The notes under the pieces were generated by a model. That model saw only the letters and a program-made list of their open reading frames with translations, was not told the DNA's origin and searched no databases. 8,248 nt of DNA from JAVBSX01 sp051660685 (GTDB lineage: Bacteria > Planctomycetota > Planctomycetia > Pirellulales > Thermoguttaceae): assembly GCA_051660685.1 (NCBI GenBank), contig JBOFQB010000073.1, positions 1 through 8,248 on the forward strand, given 5' to 3'. Each line of letters opens with the position of its first letter. The stretch's first letter is position 1. Both the position numbers and the translations under genes were made by a program. Shown here piece by piece: positions 1 to 6,020 of the stretch.

Positions 1-75
1 TTCTTACACGAAAGTGTATCAGCCCATTTATTTGGCGGCAAACCTCCGACGTTGGTTCCGGCGGTTTCGCAATGA
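1..75 (+). CDS. Possible 3' end of an upstream gene (partial)
   Basis: Frame 1 is open from the window edge to a TGA at 73-75 and would encode 24 residues ending in PTLVPAVSQ. Frame 2 is also open, to a TGA at 81-83, and would end in a basic tail, LRRWFRRFRNDS. Frame 1 has fewer G at second codon positions, which slightly favours it. Neither tail is recognisable. Because only the edge is visible, this may equally be non-coding sequence. Nothing can be said about function. Confidence 0.25.
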   Translation, partial: FLHESVSAHLFGGKPPTLVPAVSQ

Positions 76-162
76 TTCTTGATAGCACCCGAACGAGAAG
101 TTCCCTCGCCTGTGATCAAATTCCGTGAACGCTTACGAAAAATGGATGAATATTAAATCCCG

Positions 163-188
163 AACCCCGTCGGGGTTCCGTTATGGTA
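163..188 (+). repeat. Palindromic element A1 (TTATGGTA family)
   Basis: The stem AACCCC / GGGGTT closes over loop GTC and is followed by CCGTTATGGTA. It is in plus orientation (hairpin first, then the constant flank). With A2 it forms an inverted pair. The same stem sequence recurs at 2256-2272. Confidence 0.75.
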
Positions 189-204
189 AAAAAACGACCG
201 AATG

Positions 205-230
205 ACCATAACGCAACTCCTGCGGAGTTG
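205..230 (-). repeat. Palindromic element A2 (TTATGGTA family)
   Basis: The constant flank ACCATAACG (205-213) precedes a seven-base stem CAACTCC / GGAGTTG (214-220 with 224-230) with loop TGC. It is in minus orientation relative to A1 and is nearly identical to the element at 2299-2325. Confidence 0.75.
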
Positions 231-252
231 TGGATTTTGGGGAACGATCTAC

Positions 253-280
253 TACCATAACGCAATCCCAAACGGGATTG
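253..280 (-). repeat. Palindromic element A3 (TTATGGTA family)
   Basis: The flank TACCATAACG (253-262) precedes the stem CAATCCC / GGGATTG (263-269 with 274-280), with loop AAAC. It is in minus orientation. It occupies the position that a different stem, GAATGTC, occupies in the second cluster (2349-2375). Confidence 0.75.
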
Positions 281-378
281 AGGAGGAAACACCTACTGTG
301 TTGATTCAAAAGGGGTTTTGCACTTGTCCGTGAACGCTTGCAAATTGTTTTGTGCGGACTTTGTCATTTTCGGCCCCG

Positions 379-407
379 TTGCCCCTTTATGAGGCAACCT
401 GTATAAT
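379..407 (+). promoter_or_regulatory. Sigma70-like promoter of the efflux adaptor gene
   Basis: TTGCCC (379-384), a spacer of 17 bases, then a perfect TATAAT (402-407). Transcription would start near 414, giving a leader of about 68 bases before the ATG at 482. This is a sequence match only; the -35 matches consensus at four of six positions. Confidence 0.5.
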
Positions 408-481
408 GGAAATTCACTTGAAGGTCTCAACATTGTCTTTCTTCCTGTTCAACACCGCTGTTGATTGCACTATTTTACGAC

Positions 482-1933
482 ATGACCGAATCTGGATTGA
501 AAAAAACACGTTTCTCACAAGGGGTAATCGAGTTCGTCCGACTTGTTCTTCCCCCTGTCCTCATTATCCTTTTTGGTGTGGTCGGCTTTGTTGTCCTCGC
601 CGGACTAAAAACACCCCCGGAAAAAACCGCGCTCCTTTCCAAAGCGTTTCCGCTCGTCTCCATTGATTCCGTAAAACCCGAAAATGAAGGGGTCAACATC
701 GTCGTTGACGGTGTTGTTGTCCCTTTTCGGGGCATTAACATTGGAGCTGAAGTTGGCGGACGGATTGTTCAAAAATCGGAAAAATGTCGGGCCGGTTACT
801 ATGTCGCAAAAGGTGAGGAACTTATGGAAATCGAGCCGACGAATTATTTGCTCGATTTGAAACGATTCGAGAAGGAAATTGGTTCGGCAACCAATGCTCT
901 CGAAGAAAATGAGGTTGAATCGCAAAATTTGCAAAAATTGATTGATTTGGCCCGGGAAGAGTTGGAACTCCAACTCAAAGATATTGAGCGAATGAAAACC
1001 TTGTTTGAAAGCAACACGATTTCGTCGGGGGAATTTGAGCAGTCTCGAAAAAGTCTGCTCGGGGTTCAAAGCGCTCTTGCCCAACTGGACAACCAACTGC
1101 TGCTTTGCAATCAACGACGGAATAATCTGGAAACAACAAGAGAAAGAGCTGAAATTCAGTATGAGAGAGCAAAAGTTGACCTTGCGCGAACCAAAATCGT
1201 TGCTCCTGTTGAGGGGATGATTGCTGAAGATTGTGTTGAAACCGATTCCTATGTCAATGTAGGACAGCGACTGTTAACCTTGATTGACACGACAAAAGTT
1301 GAGATTCGTTGCAATATAAAGATCGACGACATTTATTGGCTTTGGATGCAGATGCAGCAACAAGGGGACGGGACACTTGATCCGACGGAGTTGGCGAGGA
1401 GTGATTATCAGATTCCGCAAACGGATGTCACCATTTCTTACCAATTTTCCGATCAACAGCAATTTGAATGGACCGGCGTTCTTAAACGGTATGACGGAGC
1501 CGGTTTTGATGTTGCAACCCGAACAGTCCCTTGCCGAATCGAAGTGCCGAATCCCCGCGATGTCCGTTTCGTTGCAAAATCCGGTTCATTACCAGAAGAA
1601 CTGAGTGTTTTGGGCGATCTGAATATTTCCGCCAAACATGTCAATGGTCCCCCGACCTTGTTCCCCGGCATGTTCGTTTCCGTTATCATTCATGCTCGAC
1701 CGGACATGAAACTGCTCTCGGTCCCTGAAATTGCGGTTCAACCGGGCGGAACTGTTTTGAAACTTTTGGACGGAAACATCATCGATATTGTCAAGGTCGT
1801 CATTGTCAAACGATTTGATGGTCGTGCAATTCTCAAAAGCATCTCAGGAAACCTGCAAGAAGAGGACGTTATTATTGTCTCTCCAATCAGTTATGTTGAA
1901 CAGGGGATGCAGGTCCGTCTGACGTCGGAATAG
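482..1933 (+). CDS. RND/HlyD-family efflux adaptor (membrane fusion protein)
   Basis: A 483-residue periplasmic adaptor that would couple an inner-membrane transporter to an outer-membrane channel. Seen in order: one transmembrane segment at about 20-42 (VLPPVLIILFGVVGFVVLAG), which anchors the protein rather than a lipobox; the first half of a biotinyl/lipoyl-like domain at 85-120 (GAEVGGRIVQ, AKGEELMEIEP); a long Glu/Gln/Arg-rich coiled-coil hairpin at 122-236; the second lipoyl half at 238-270 (KIVAPVEGMI, VNVGQRLLTL); then beta-barrel and membrane-proximal segments (LFPGMFVSVIIHA at 392-404, LLSVPEIAVQPGG at 411-423, EQGMQVRL near the end). The ATG at 482 is preferred to the in-frame TTG at 461; neither has a clear Shine-Dalgarno sequence. 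No pump or TolC-like gene is adjacent, so the partner and substrate cannot be named. Family call is firm; substrate is unknown. Confidence 0.9.
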   Translation: MTESGLKKTRFSQGVIEFVRLVLPPVLIILFGVVGFVVLAGLKTPPEKTALLSKAFPLVSIDSVKPENEGVNIVVDGVVVPFRGINIGAEVGGRIVQKSEKCRAGYYVAKGEELMEIEPTNYLLDLKRFEKEIGSATNALEENEVESQNLQKLIDLAREELELQLKDIERMKTLFESNTISSGEFEQSRKSLLGVQSALAQLDNQLLLCNQRRNNLETTRERAEIQYERAKVDLARTKIVAPVEGMIAEDCVETDSYVNVGQRLLTLIDTTKVEIRCNIKIDDIYWLWMQMQQQGDGTLDPTELARSDYQIPQTDVTISYQFSDQQQFEWTGVLKRYDGAGFDVATRTVPCRIEVPNPRDVRFVAKSGSLPEELSVLGDLNISAKHVNGPPTLFPGMFVSVIIHARPDMKLLSVPEIAVQPGGTVLKLLDGNIIDIVKVVIVKRFDGRAILKSISGNLQEEDVIIVSPISYVEQGMQVRLTSE

Positions 1934-1974
1934 AACTTTTGCACTGAAATCATCGTATAAAAGTACCCCACTTT

Positions 1975-1999
1975 GACGACTCGTGTCGTCCCTTTGTTT
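1975..1999 (+). terminator. Possible terminator of the adaptor gene
   Basis: The perfect stem GACGAC / GTCGTC (1975-1980 with 1985-1990) closes over loop TCGT. It is followed by the T-rich CCTTTGTTT, about 40 bases after the stop codon. The stem is short and the T run is interrupted, so efficiency is uncertain. Confidence 0.4.
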
Positions 2000-2030
2000 A
2001 GCCGCGATACAACGTATCGCGCGTTCTGAA
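1997..2030 (+). repeat. Palindromic element, TTTAGCCGCG family, copy 1
   Basis: TTTAGC leads into an eight-base perfect stem CGCGATAC / GTATCGCG (2003-2010 with 2014-2021) over loop AAC, followed by CGTTCTGA. A second copy with altered stem bases sits at the right edge of the window (8214-8248), which shows it is a dispersed family. Confidence 0.65.
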
Positions 2031-2051
2031 CTACCCAAACTGTCCAAAACA

Positions 2052-2089
2052 CGCAGAATGTCGTTCTGCGCCTAAACGACATTTTTAGG
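2052..2089. repeat. Two adjacent hairpins
   Basis: The stem CGCAGAA / TTCTGCG (2052-2058 with 2064-2070) closes over TGTCG. It is directly followed by CCTAAA / TTTAGG (2071-2076 with 2084-2089). No second copy of either stem is seen in the window. Confidence 0.5.
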
Positions 2090-2205
2090 TCGCAGCTAAC
2101 GCAGCTCATTTTTTGTGCAGCATATTCCTAAAGGTCAACGCACGTTGTTTGCTCTGAAAATAGGTGTAAACGACATTCAAAGACCAAAAATACAATGTTT
2201 CTCCC

Positions 2206-2232
2206 CAACCTCGTAGAGGTTGCGTTATGGTA
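2206..2232 (+). repeat. Palindromic element B1 (TTATGGTA family)
   Basis: The stem CAACCTC / GAGGTTG (2206-2212 with 2216-2222) has loop GTA and is followed by CGTTATGGTA. It is in plus orientation. It has no counterpart in the first cluster. Confidence 0.75.
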
Positions 2233-2255
2233 GAAAAGGGACAAAAACAAAATCT

Positions 2256-2282
2256 GAACCCCGTCGGGGTTCGGTTATGGTA
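2256..2282 (+). repeat. Palindromic element B2 (TTATGGTA family)
   Basis: The stem GAACCCC / GGGGTTC (2256-2262 with 2266-2272) has loop GTC and is followed by GGTTATGGTA. This is the counterpart of A1 in the left cluster. Confidence 0.75.
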
Positions 2283-2298
2283 AAAAAACGTCGGAATG

Positions 2299-2325
2299 AC
2301 CATAACGCAACTCCTGACGGAGTTG
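2299..2325 (-). repeat. Palindromic element B3 (TTATGGTA family)
   Basis: ACCATAACG is followed by the stem CAACTCC / GGAGTTG (2308-2314 with 2319-2325), loop TGAC. This is the counterpart of A2; the loop is one base longer. Confidence 0.75.
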
Positions 2326-2348
2326 GAGATTTAGGGACGATCCGTTAC

Positions 2349-2375
2349 TACCATAACGGAATGTCTACGACATTC
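2349..2375 (-). repeat. Palindromic element B4 (TTATGGTA family)
   Basis: TACCATAACG is followed by the stem GAATGTC / GACATTC (2359-2365 with 2369-2375), loop TAC. It is the positional counterpart of A3, yet its stem differs at several positions on both arms and remains fully paired. Confidence 0.75.
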
Positions 2376-2491
2376 GGGAAATGCCAATAGGATGATGCAA
2401 AGCATTAGTACCCGACAAGTCGCAACACATGCAATTTGCCTATATTGCCTAAAACAGTGCGCTGACCCCGCCTATTCCAAAGAGTTTTGCA

Positions 2492-4111
2492 TTAGGAATG
2501 ACAAAACGCTAATGCGGCAGTTGGGCAAGCGGTCACACATTGTTCGGCAAGATCGCCAAGTCCTTTTTCGAGCGTTTCGTCAAACGGAACACCAACCTGA
2601 ACATCAAATCCGCGACCGAGAAACGCAAGACCGGGCAAATCCGACGCCGATTCGGTCAGTGAAACACAAACGCCGCACTTAATACATTTGGCCGGTTCAA
2701 AGAGAATGTTCCCGGATCGTTTGATAAGAAGTGGTTGGACACTCGTCTCTCTAAACCGTTGAGTTCGGGCTTCATATTTTTCCGACCATTTCAAAAGTCG
2801 GCATTTCTCCCGTCCCCGACAATCACAGTGCAGACAACGATTTGCCTGTTCAACAGCTTCGTTCATTTGGTAATCGGCCAAACCCGCATCTTCCGGTTCT
2901 TTTCGTGTACTGCTCGAACCATTTGGAAGGAAAACCGCAAGTTCGTCCGGTTGCAACCTGCCCAAACGAACCGAATACAAGGTAGAACGGACTCTCGAAC
3001 TTTGGGTCCAACCTGTTGTCGAACCATTTCGGAGGTAATCGTCCATTTCATCTGCTGCTTCACGACCATCTGCAACACTGCGGACAATCATTGCCTGTTT
3101 TCCGCGAATAAGAGTTCCGGCTGCAAACAACTTTTCCCGTTTGGTCCGAAATGTCCCCTGATCGACAACGACATGGGAGTTTTTCATCTCGACGCCAAGT
3201 ATCTCCGCCGTTTCTCCGTCAATCGTCCCTGTTGCAAGAAGAAGAGCGTCAAATCGCTCCATCATCCCCTCAAACAGATTTCCAGACTCCCCTGTTCGTT
3301 TGAAATCAATCGTCGAATTCCCCTCAAATTGGATCGGAAGTCGCAACAAATGGTCAATCTCGGTCTCAAGGACCTCTTGCGGAAGAACGTCTTCGTCCCA
3401 ATTCCGCAAACGACCGCCCGGTTTTGCCTGTTGTTCCAACAAAACAACATGATGCCCGAGAATTGTTAGATAATAGGCAGCTGAAAGACCGCAAGACCCT
3501 GCTCCGAAAACGGCAACTGTTTTGCCCGTTGAAGGAGCAACCGGGGGAATGTACGGATCATTTGCCCCCAAATCGGAATCCCCAATGAAACGTTTGAGTT
3601 GACAGATGGAAACCGGTTCATCCCGTTCTTTTCGTCGGCAAATCCGTTCGCAAGGTTTGGGACAGACACGCCCAAGAACAGAGGGCAAAGGAATTCGTTC
3701 CTTAATCGTCCGAATCGCTTGTTGAAGATCGTGATTGACCAGATCACGCAACATTTGCGGGATGTCCATTTTGGCGGGACAGGCGAAAACGCAAGGGGCA
3801 TAACAATCACCTCGATGATCGCTCAAAAGCAGTTCAAGAGCAGTCCGACGCAGAATGTGGACTTCTTGGGTTTCGCTTTCAACATTCATTCCGGGCACAA
3901 CCGGGGTTGCACAAGCAGGAACAGCCCTTCCATTCACCTTGACAAGGCAAACGAGACATGAGGTCGGGGAGACGACCGATTCTGGGGAACAGGACACTTG
4001 GGTGTGACAAAGAGTCGGTATGTCAACGCCCAGTTTTTCGGCTGCAACGAGAACCGTTGTTCCTTGCGGAACACTCACCTCACGACCATCAATCGTAATA
4101 CAAACTTCCAT
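2492..4111 (-). CDS. GltD-type iron-sulphur flavoprotein oxidoreductase lacking the NAD(P)H subdomain
   Basis: A 539-residue cytosolic electron-transfer protein. Seen in order: a NuoG/HndD-like 2Fe-2S domain at 1-80 (C35, C52, C55, C67, with an extra C41); a GltD/dihydropyrimidine-dehydrogenase-type Fe-S helical domain at about 85-185 (C103, C107, C111-Pro, C150, C154, C158, C170); an FAD Rossmann fold starting at 198 (GAGSCG at 203-208, E226, PGGRLR at 231-236); LLATGT at 291-296; then directly FAAGTLIRG at 329-337. In GltD relatives roughly a hundred residues carrying a second Rossmann motif lie between those last two; here they are absent, and the usual FAD-binding Asp of the AAGD motif is Thr333. 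The C-terminal part has more cysteines: C426, C429, C431, C437, then C476, C479, C482 and C525, C529-Pro, a 4Fe-4S set split by an insert of about 40 residues. The ATG at 4111 starts the 2Fe-2S domain exactly, so it is preferred to the upstream in-frame TTG at 4183. Electron donor and acceptor are unknown. Confidence 0.85.
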   Translation of the reverse strand: MEVCITIDGREVSVPQGTTVLVAAEKLGVDIPTLCHTQVSCSPESVVSPTSCLVCLVKVNGRAVPACATPVVPGMNVESETQEVHILRRTALELLLSDHRGDCYAPCVFACPAKMDIPQMLRDLVNHDLQQAIRTIKERIPLPSVLGRVCPKPCERICRRKERDEPVSICQLKRFIGDSDLGANDPYIPPVAPSTGKTVAVFGAGSCGLSAAYYLTILGHHVVLLEQQAKPGGRLRNWDEDVLPQEVLETEIDHLLRLPIQFEGNSTIDFKRTGESGNLFEGMMERFDALLLATGTIDGETAEILGVEMKNSHVVVDQGTFRTKREKLFAAGTLIRGKQAMIVRSVADGREAADEMDDYLRNGSTTGWTQSSRVRSTLYSVRLGRLQPDELAVFLPNGSSSTRKEPEDAGLADYQMNEAVEQANRCLHCDCRGREKCRLLKWSEKYEARTQRFRETSVQPLLIKRSGNILFEPAKCIKCGVCVSLTESASDLPGLAFLGRGFDVQVGVPFDETLEKGLGDLAEQCVTACPTAALAFCHS

Positions 4112-4191
4112 AGTGCGCAACACCAACTGACGGTTTGTGTTCCGTTGAGCAATCGAGACGTCGGAGCTTGACCGACACGCCAATTCAGGGC

Positions 4192-4374
4192 TTAATCTTT
4201 ACGATGTCGAATCTTGGATCGCATTCGTCGTTTTTTTCGTCCCAATTTCCTTCGCCCTTTACCGGTCTTCTTTGTGCCCACGCCAAATCTCTCCGCGTTT
4301 TGTGAATGATTATTTTGATGAATATTCTGTGTTTGAATACGTTTTCCGGGGACAACACCCGGGAGAACCTGCAT
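4192..4374 (-). CDS. Small, very basic protein, possibly COX24/AURKAIP1-like
   Basis: A 60-residue protein whose last 28 residues are extremely rich in Lys and Arg (GKGRRKLGRKKRR, then MRSKIRHRKD at the end). The pattern resembles the small ribosome-associated COX24/AURKAIP1-type domain of bacteria, which would suggest binding to rRNA; that is a resemblance by eye, not an alignment. The ATG at 4374 has GAGAGGA about 11 bases upstream, a weak ribosome site. The frame stays open upstream to 4656, and a GTG start giving 27 residues is also possible, so the start is uncertain. It ends 80 bases before the flavoprotein ATG on the same strand, so the two may be co-transcribed. Confidence 0.5.
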   Translation of the reverse strand: MQVLPGVVPGKRIQTQNIHQNNHSQNAERFGVGTKKTGKGRRKLGRKKRRMRSKIRHRKD

Positions 4375-4672
4375 GATACCTGAAGTCCTCTCTTCTTGGA
4401 AGTGGGGGGATACAACCTTTCCGAAAGAAATCCAGAGTGCAAACGGATACGGAAGAGGATTCTTGAGAAATTGCTCTTTCCTGAAAATCTGTTTTTCGAT
4501 ATAGTACGCCGCAATACTGAAATCGGTATGAATACCTTTGCTTCTTTGTAAACGTCTTGCGTTGTGAGATATTGCCTGTTCAGCATTGGAACTTTCAGAC
4601 CCTCGAAGGTATCGTCGACAACATGGATTGTTGCCTGATTTTTTCGTCAACAACAAAAACAGGGAGGTTTTT
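4375..4672. other. Divergent intergenic region
   Basis: Lies between the small basic gene (minus) and the peptidase gene (plus). Two overlapping minus-strand frames are open through most of it, but neither product is recognisable and they contradict each other. A poor promoter-like pair for the plus strand, TTGGAA at 4586-4591 and TATCGT at 4610-4615 with an 18-base spacer, is the best I can see. Regulatory signals for both genes are expected here but not defined. Confidence 0.4.
4661..4667 (+). promoter_or_regulatory. Ribosome binding site deciding the peptidase start
   Basis: AGGGAGG lies five bases before the GTG at 4673. It is a strong Shine-Dalgarno match and rules in favour of the GTG over the in-frame TTG at 4586. 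Confidence 0.75.
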
Positions 4673-5821
4673 GTGAAAAAGCGTTTGTCTGCGCCCTTGC
4701 GCTGGATCCGCCGTTCGTCCCTTTTACTTGCGTTTCTGCTGAGTCTTTTGGCCCCTTTGCTGACTGCCCCTGCTCTTTGGGGACAAGGGCAAAATCAAAA
4801 TAGAGGGGATAAAAATAGTGAACATTATGGAATTTTAGGACCAAAGGGTTCCAATGATGTTGTTGGACAAGTTGAATCTTCAGACTCTTCAGGTCCGTCG
4901 CAACTCCCCTCTCAGGTGAATCAGGCTGTTTACAATGTAGAACGGCCCGGTTCTCCCAGAACGATTGCGATTTCGGCAACCGCATTACCTCAACCGGGTC
5001 GGGGGTATCGATTTGAAACGGCCAATTTTGCCGTTCTCAATGCTCCGACACCTGAACTGGCCCGTTATTTTGCGGAAACGGCGGAACAATCACGAAAAGA
5101 TTTGGCAATTCTCTGGTTTGGCGAACAAATGCCGAACTGGTCGGCCAAATGTCCAATCCGAGTCAAAGTCGGACCTCATCTCGGAGCAGCCGGAGAAACC
5201 TCATTCGTTTTCAACAACAGAGAAGTCTATGGTTGGGACATGCAGGTTCAGGGGAGTGTTGAACGGATTGCGGATTCGGTTTTGCCGCATGAAATTTCTC
5301 ACACGATCTTTGCAAGTCAATACCGCGAACGGGTTCCTCGTTGGATTGATGAAGGGGCTGCAACGTCGATTGAACATGAATCTGAAAGAGCCAAATATCG
5401 TCAGAAATTGTTGGAATTCGTTGATCCCCGGGTCAGACGGGCTTTGCCGTTTAACCAAATGGTTGCGATTCTGGGAGATTATCCGTCTGATTACATGCCG
5501 CTTTACTCGCAAGGAAATTCCGTTGCCGAGTTTCTCATTGCTCAAGGAGGACATCAACGGTTTACCTCATTTGCCCGATCAGGGATGAAAAATGGTGATT
5601 GGAATACAGCGATTCGTCATCATTACGGATACAACGATTTGAGTGATTTGCAGGAAGTCTGGATTGGTTGGGTTGGTCGGCAATTCCCGCAAATTGGCAC
5701 TTATGAACCGGTTCTTGCCCGAAATAACCGTGTTATTTCGGCAATCCTTCCCAACACCGCCGTTCTTGCGGGGAATCAAACATGGGACATTCCTGAATAT
5801 CGACCCAAATACTTACGATAA
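4673..5821 (+). CDS. Secreted gluzincin metallopeptidase (peptidase MA-like)
   Basis: A 382-residue exported protein. It starts with KKR, has a hydrophobic signal sequence (SLLLAFLLSLLAPLLTAPA at about 15-34) and a probable cleavage site near residue 37. A Gln/Asn/Ser-rich linker follows to about residue 95. The catalytic core shows HEISH at 206-210, the HExxH zinc motif, and WIDEG at 224-228, whose E227 is the expected third zinc ligand of gluzincins. After it come the tail features typical of the peptidase MA family: YSQGNSVAEFLIAQGG at about 278-293 and HHYGYNDLSDLQEVWIGWVG at about 316-335. All catalytic residues are present, so the enzyme should be active; its substrate is unknown. The start is the GTG backed by AGGGAGG. 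It is followed 106 bases after its stop codon by the TTG at 5928 of the next gene's long frame, but a separate promoter intervenes. Confidence 0.85.
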   Translation: MKKRLSAPLRWIRRSSLLLAFLLSLLAPLLTAPALWGQGQNQNRGDKNSEHYGILGPKGSNDVVGQVESSDSSGPSQLPSQVNQAVYNVERPGSPRTIAISATALPQPGRGYRFETANFAVLNAPTPELARYFAETAEQSRKDLAILWFGEQMPNWSAKCPIRVKVGPHLGAAGETSFVFNNREVYGWDMQVQGSVERIADSVLPHEISHTIFASQYRERVPRWIDEGAATSIEHESERAKYRQKLLEFVDPRVRRALPFNQMVAILGDYPSDYMPLYSQGNSVAEFLIAQGGHQRFTSFARSGMKNGDWNTAIRHHYGYNDLSDLQEVWIGWVGRQFPQIGTYEPVLARNNRVISAILPNTAVLAGNQTWDIPEYRPKYLR

Positions 5822-5840
5822 CAAGGGTCTTCAACTCAGC

Positions 5841-5884
5841 CCGGCGCAAGCCGGACGGATTGGGAACGCAGGCATCTTGCCTGC
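5841..5884 (+). repeat. Two hairpins after the peptidase gene, possible terminator
   Basis: CCGGC / GCCGG with a GCAA tetraloop (5841-5854) is followed by GCAGGCA / TGCCTGC with loop TCT (5868-5884) and then the pyrimidine-rich ATTTCTTCCTCC. The second has the same build as the TTATGGTA family (seven-base stem, three-base loop) but a different flank, GGGAAC. Elements with this GCAGGCATCTTGCCTGC core are, as I recall, dispersed in planctomycete and other genomes. Either could end the peptidase transcript. Confidence 0.55.
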
Positions 5885-5908
5885 ATTTCTTCCTCCCAAC
5901 GATTGAGG

Positions 5909-5937
5909 TTGACACAATCGGGGCGATTTGATAGACT
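5909..5937 (+). promoter_or_regulatory. Sigma70-like promoter of the GGAI-repeat protein gene
   Basis: A perfect TTGACA (5909-5914), 17-base spacer, and TAGACT (5932-5937, four of six). Transcription would start near 5944, leaving a leader of about 76 bases. This excludes the TTG at 5928 as a start, since it lies between the two promoter boxes. Confidence 0.6.
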
Positions 5938-6005
5938 CCCGCCGCGAAAAAATCGCAAATATCATGGCAACTCATTCCCTCAACGTGGTTTTCTCAAATT
6001 TTAGC

Positions 6006-6012
6006 AAAAGGA
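6006..6012 (+). promoter_or_regulatory. Ribosome binding site deciding the repeat-protein start
   Basis: AAAAGGA lies eight bases before the ATG at 6021. The in-frame ATG at 5964 has no such site, so 6021 is preferred. That choice also places a signal peptide at the very N terminus. Confidence 0.65.
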
Positions 6013-6020
6013 TTGTTTCT

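Larger units (their letters stand above)
76..378. other. Gene-free region with a palindromic-element cluster
   Basis: No convincing open frame lies here. It holds three hairpin elements (163-188, 205-230, 253-280) flanked by a 13-base direct repeat, TCCGTGAACGCTT, at 122-134 and 327-339. The open frame at 352-666 is out of frame with the adaptor gene and looks like noise. Confidence 0.6.
1934..2491. other. Gene-free convergent region dense in hairpins
   Basis: This is the gap between the 3' ends of the adaptor and the flavoprotein. It contains at least eight short inverted repeats between 1975 and 2375, of several sequence families, plus an 11-base direct repeat TAAACGACATT at 2073-2083 and 2167-2177. 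No credible gene lies in it. Positions 2376-2491 show nothing recognisable. Confidence 0.65.

Noticed and set aside
163..280. CRISPR array
   Set aside because: The repeats are short, in both orientations, with variable stems and no regular spacers; there are no cas genes.
461..481. TTG start at 461 for the adaptor
   Set aside because: The ATG at 482 in the same frame is a commoner start and leads directly into the short N terminus before the transmembrane segment; the TTG has no ribosome site.
2735..3469. 244-residue plus-strand frame antisense to the flavoprotein
   Set aside because: The opposite strand has clear cofactor motifs across this span, and this frame shows no recognisable domain.
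4185..4586. 133-residue minus-strand frame overlapping the small basic gene
   Set aside because: It lies in a different frame from the Lys/Arg-rich domain, and its sequence shows no recognisable feature.
4586..4672. TTG start at 4586 for the peptidase
   Set aside because: It would put 29 polar residues ahead of the signal peptide. The GTG at 4673 has AGGGAGG five bases before it.
5822..5927. Coding sequence through the hairpins ending NAGILPAFLPPND
   Set aside because: This peptide is a translation of the dispersed GCAGGCATCTTGCCTGC palindrome, an element that often produces false small proteins.
5928..6020. TTG start at 5928 for the repeat protein
   Set aside because: The TTG lies between the -35 and -10 boxes of the promoter, and the ATG at 6021 has AAAAGGA upstream and begins the signal peptide.
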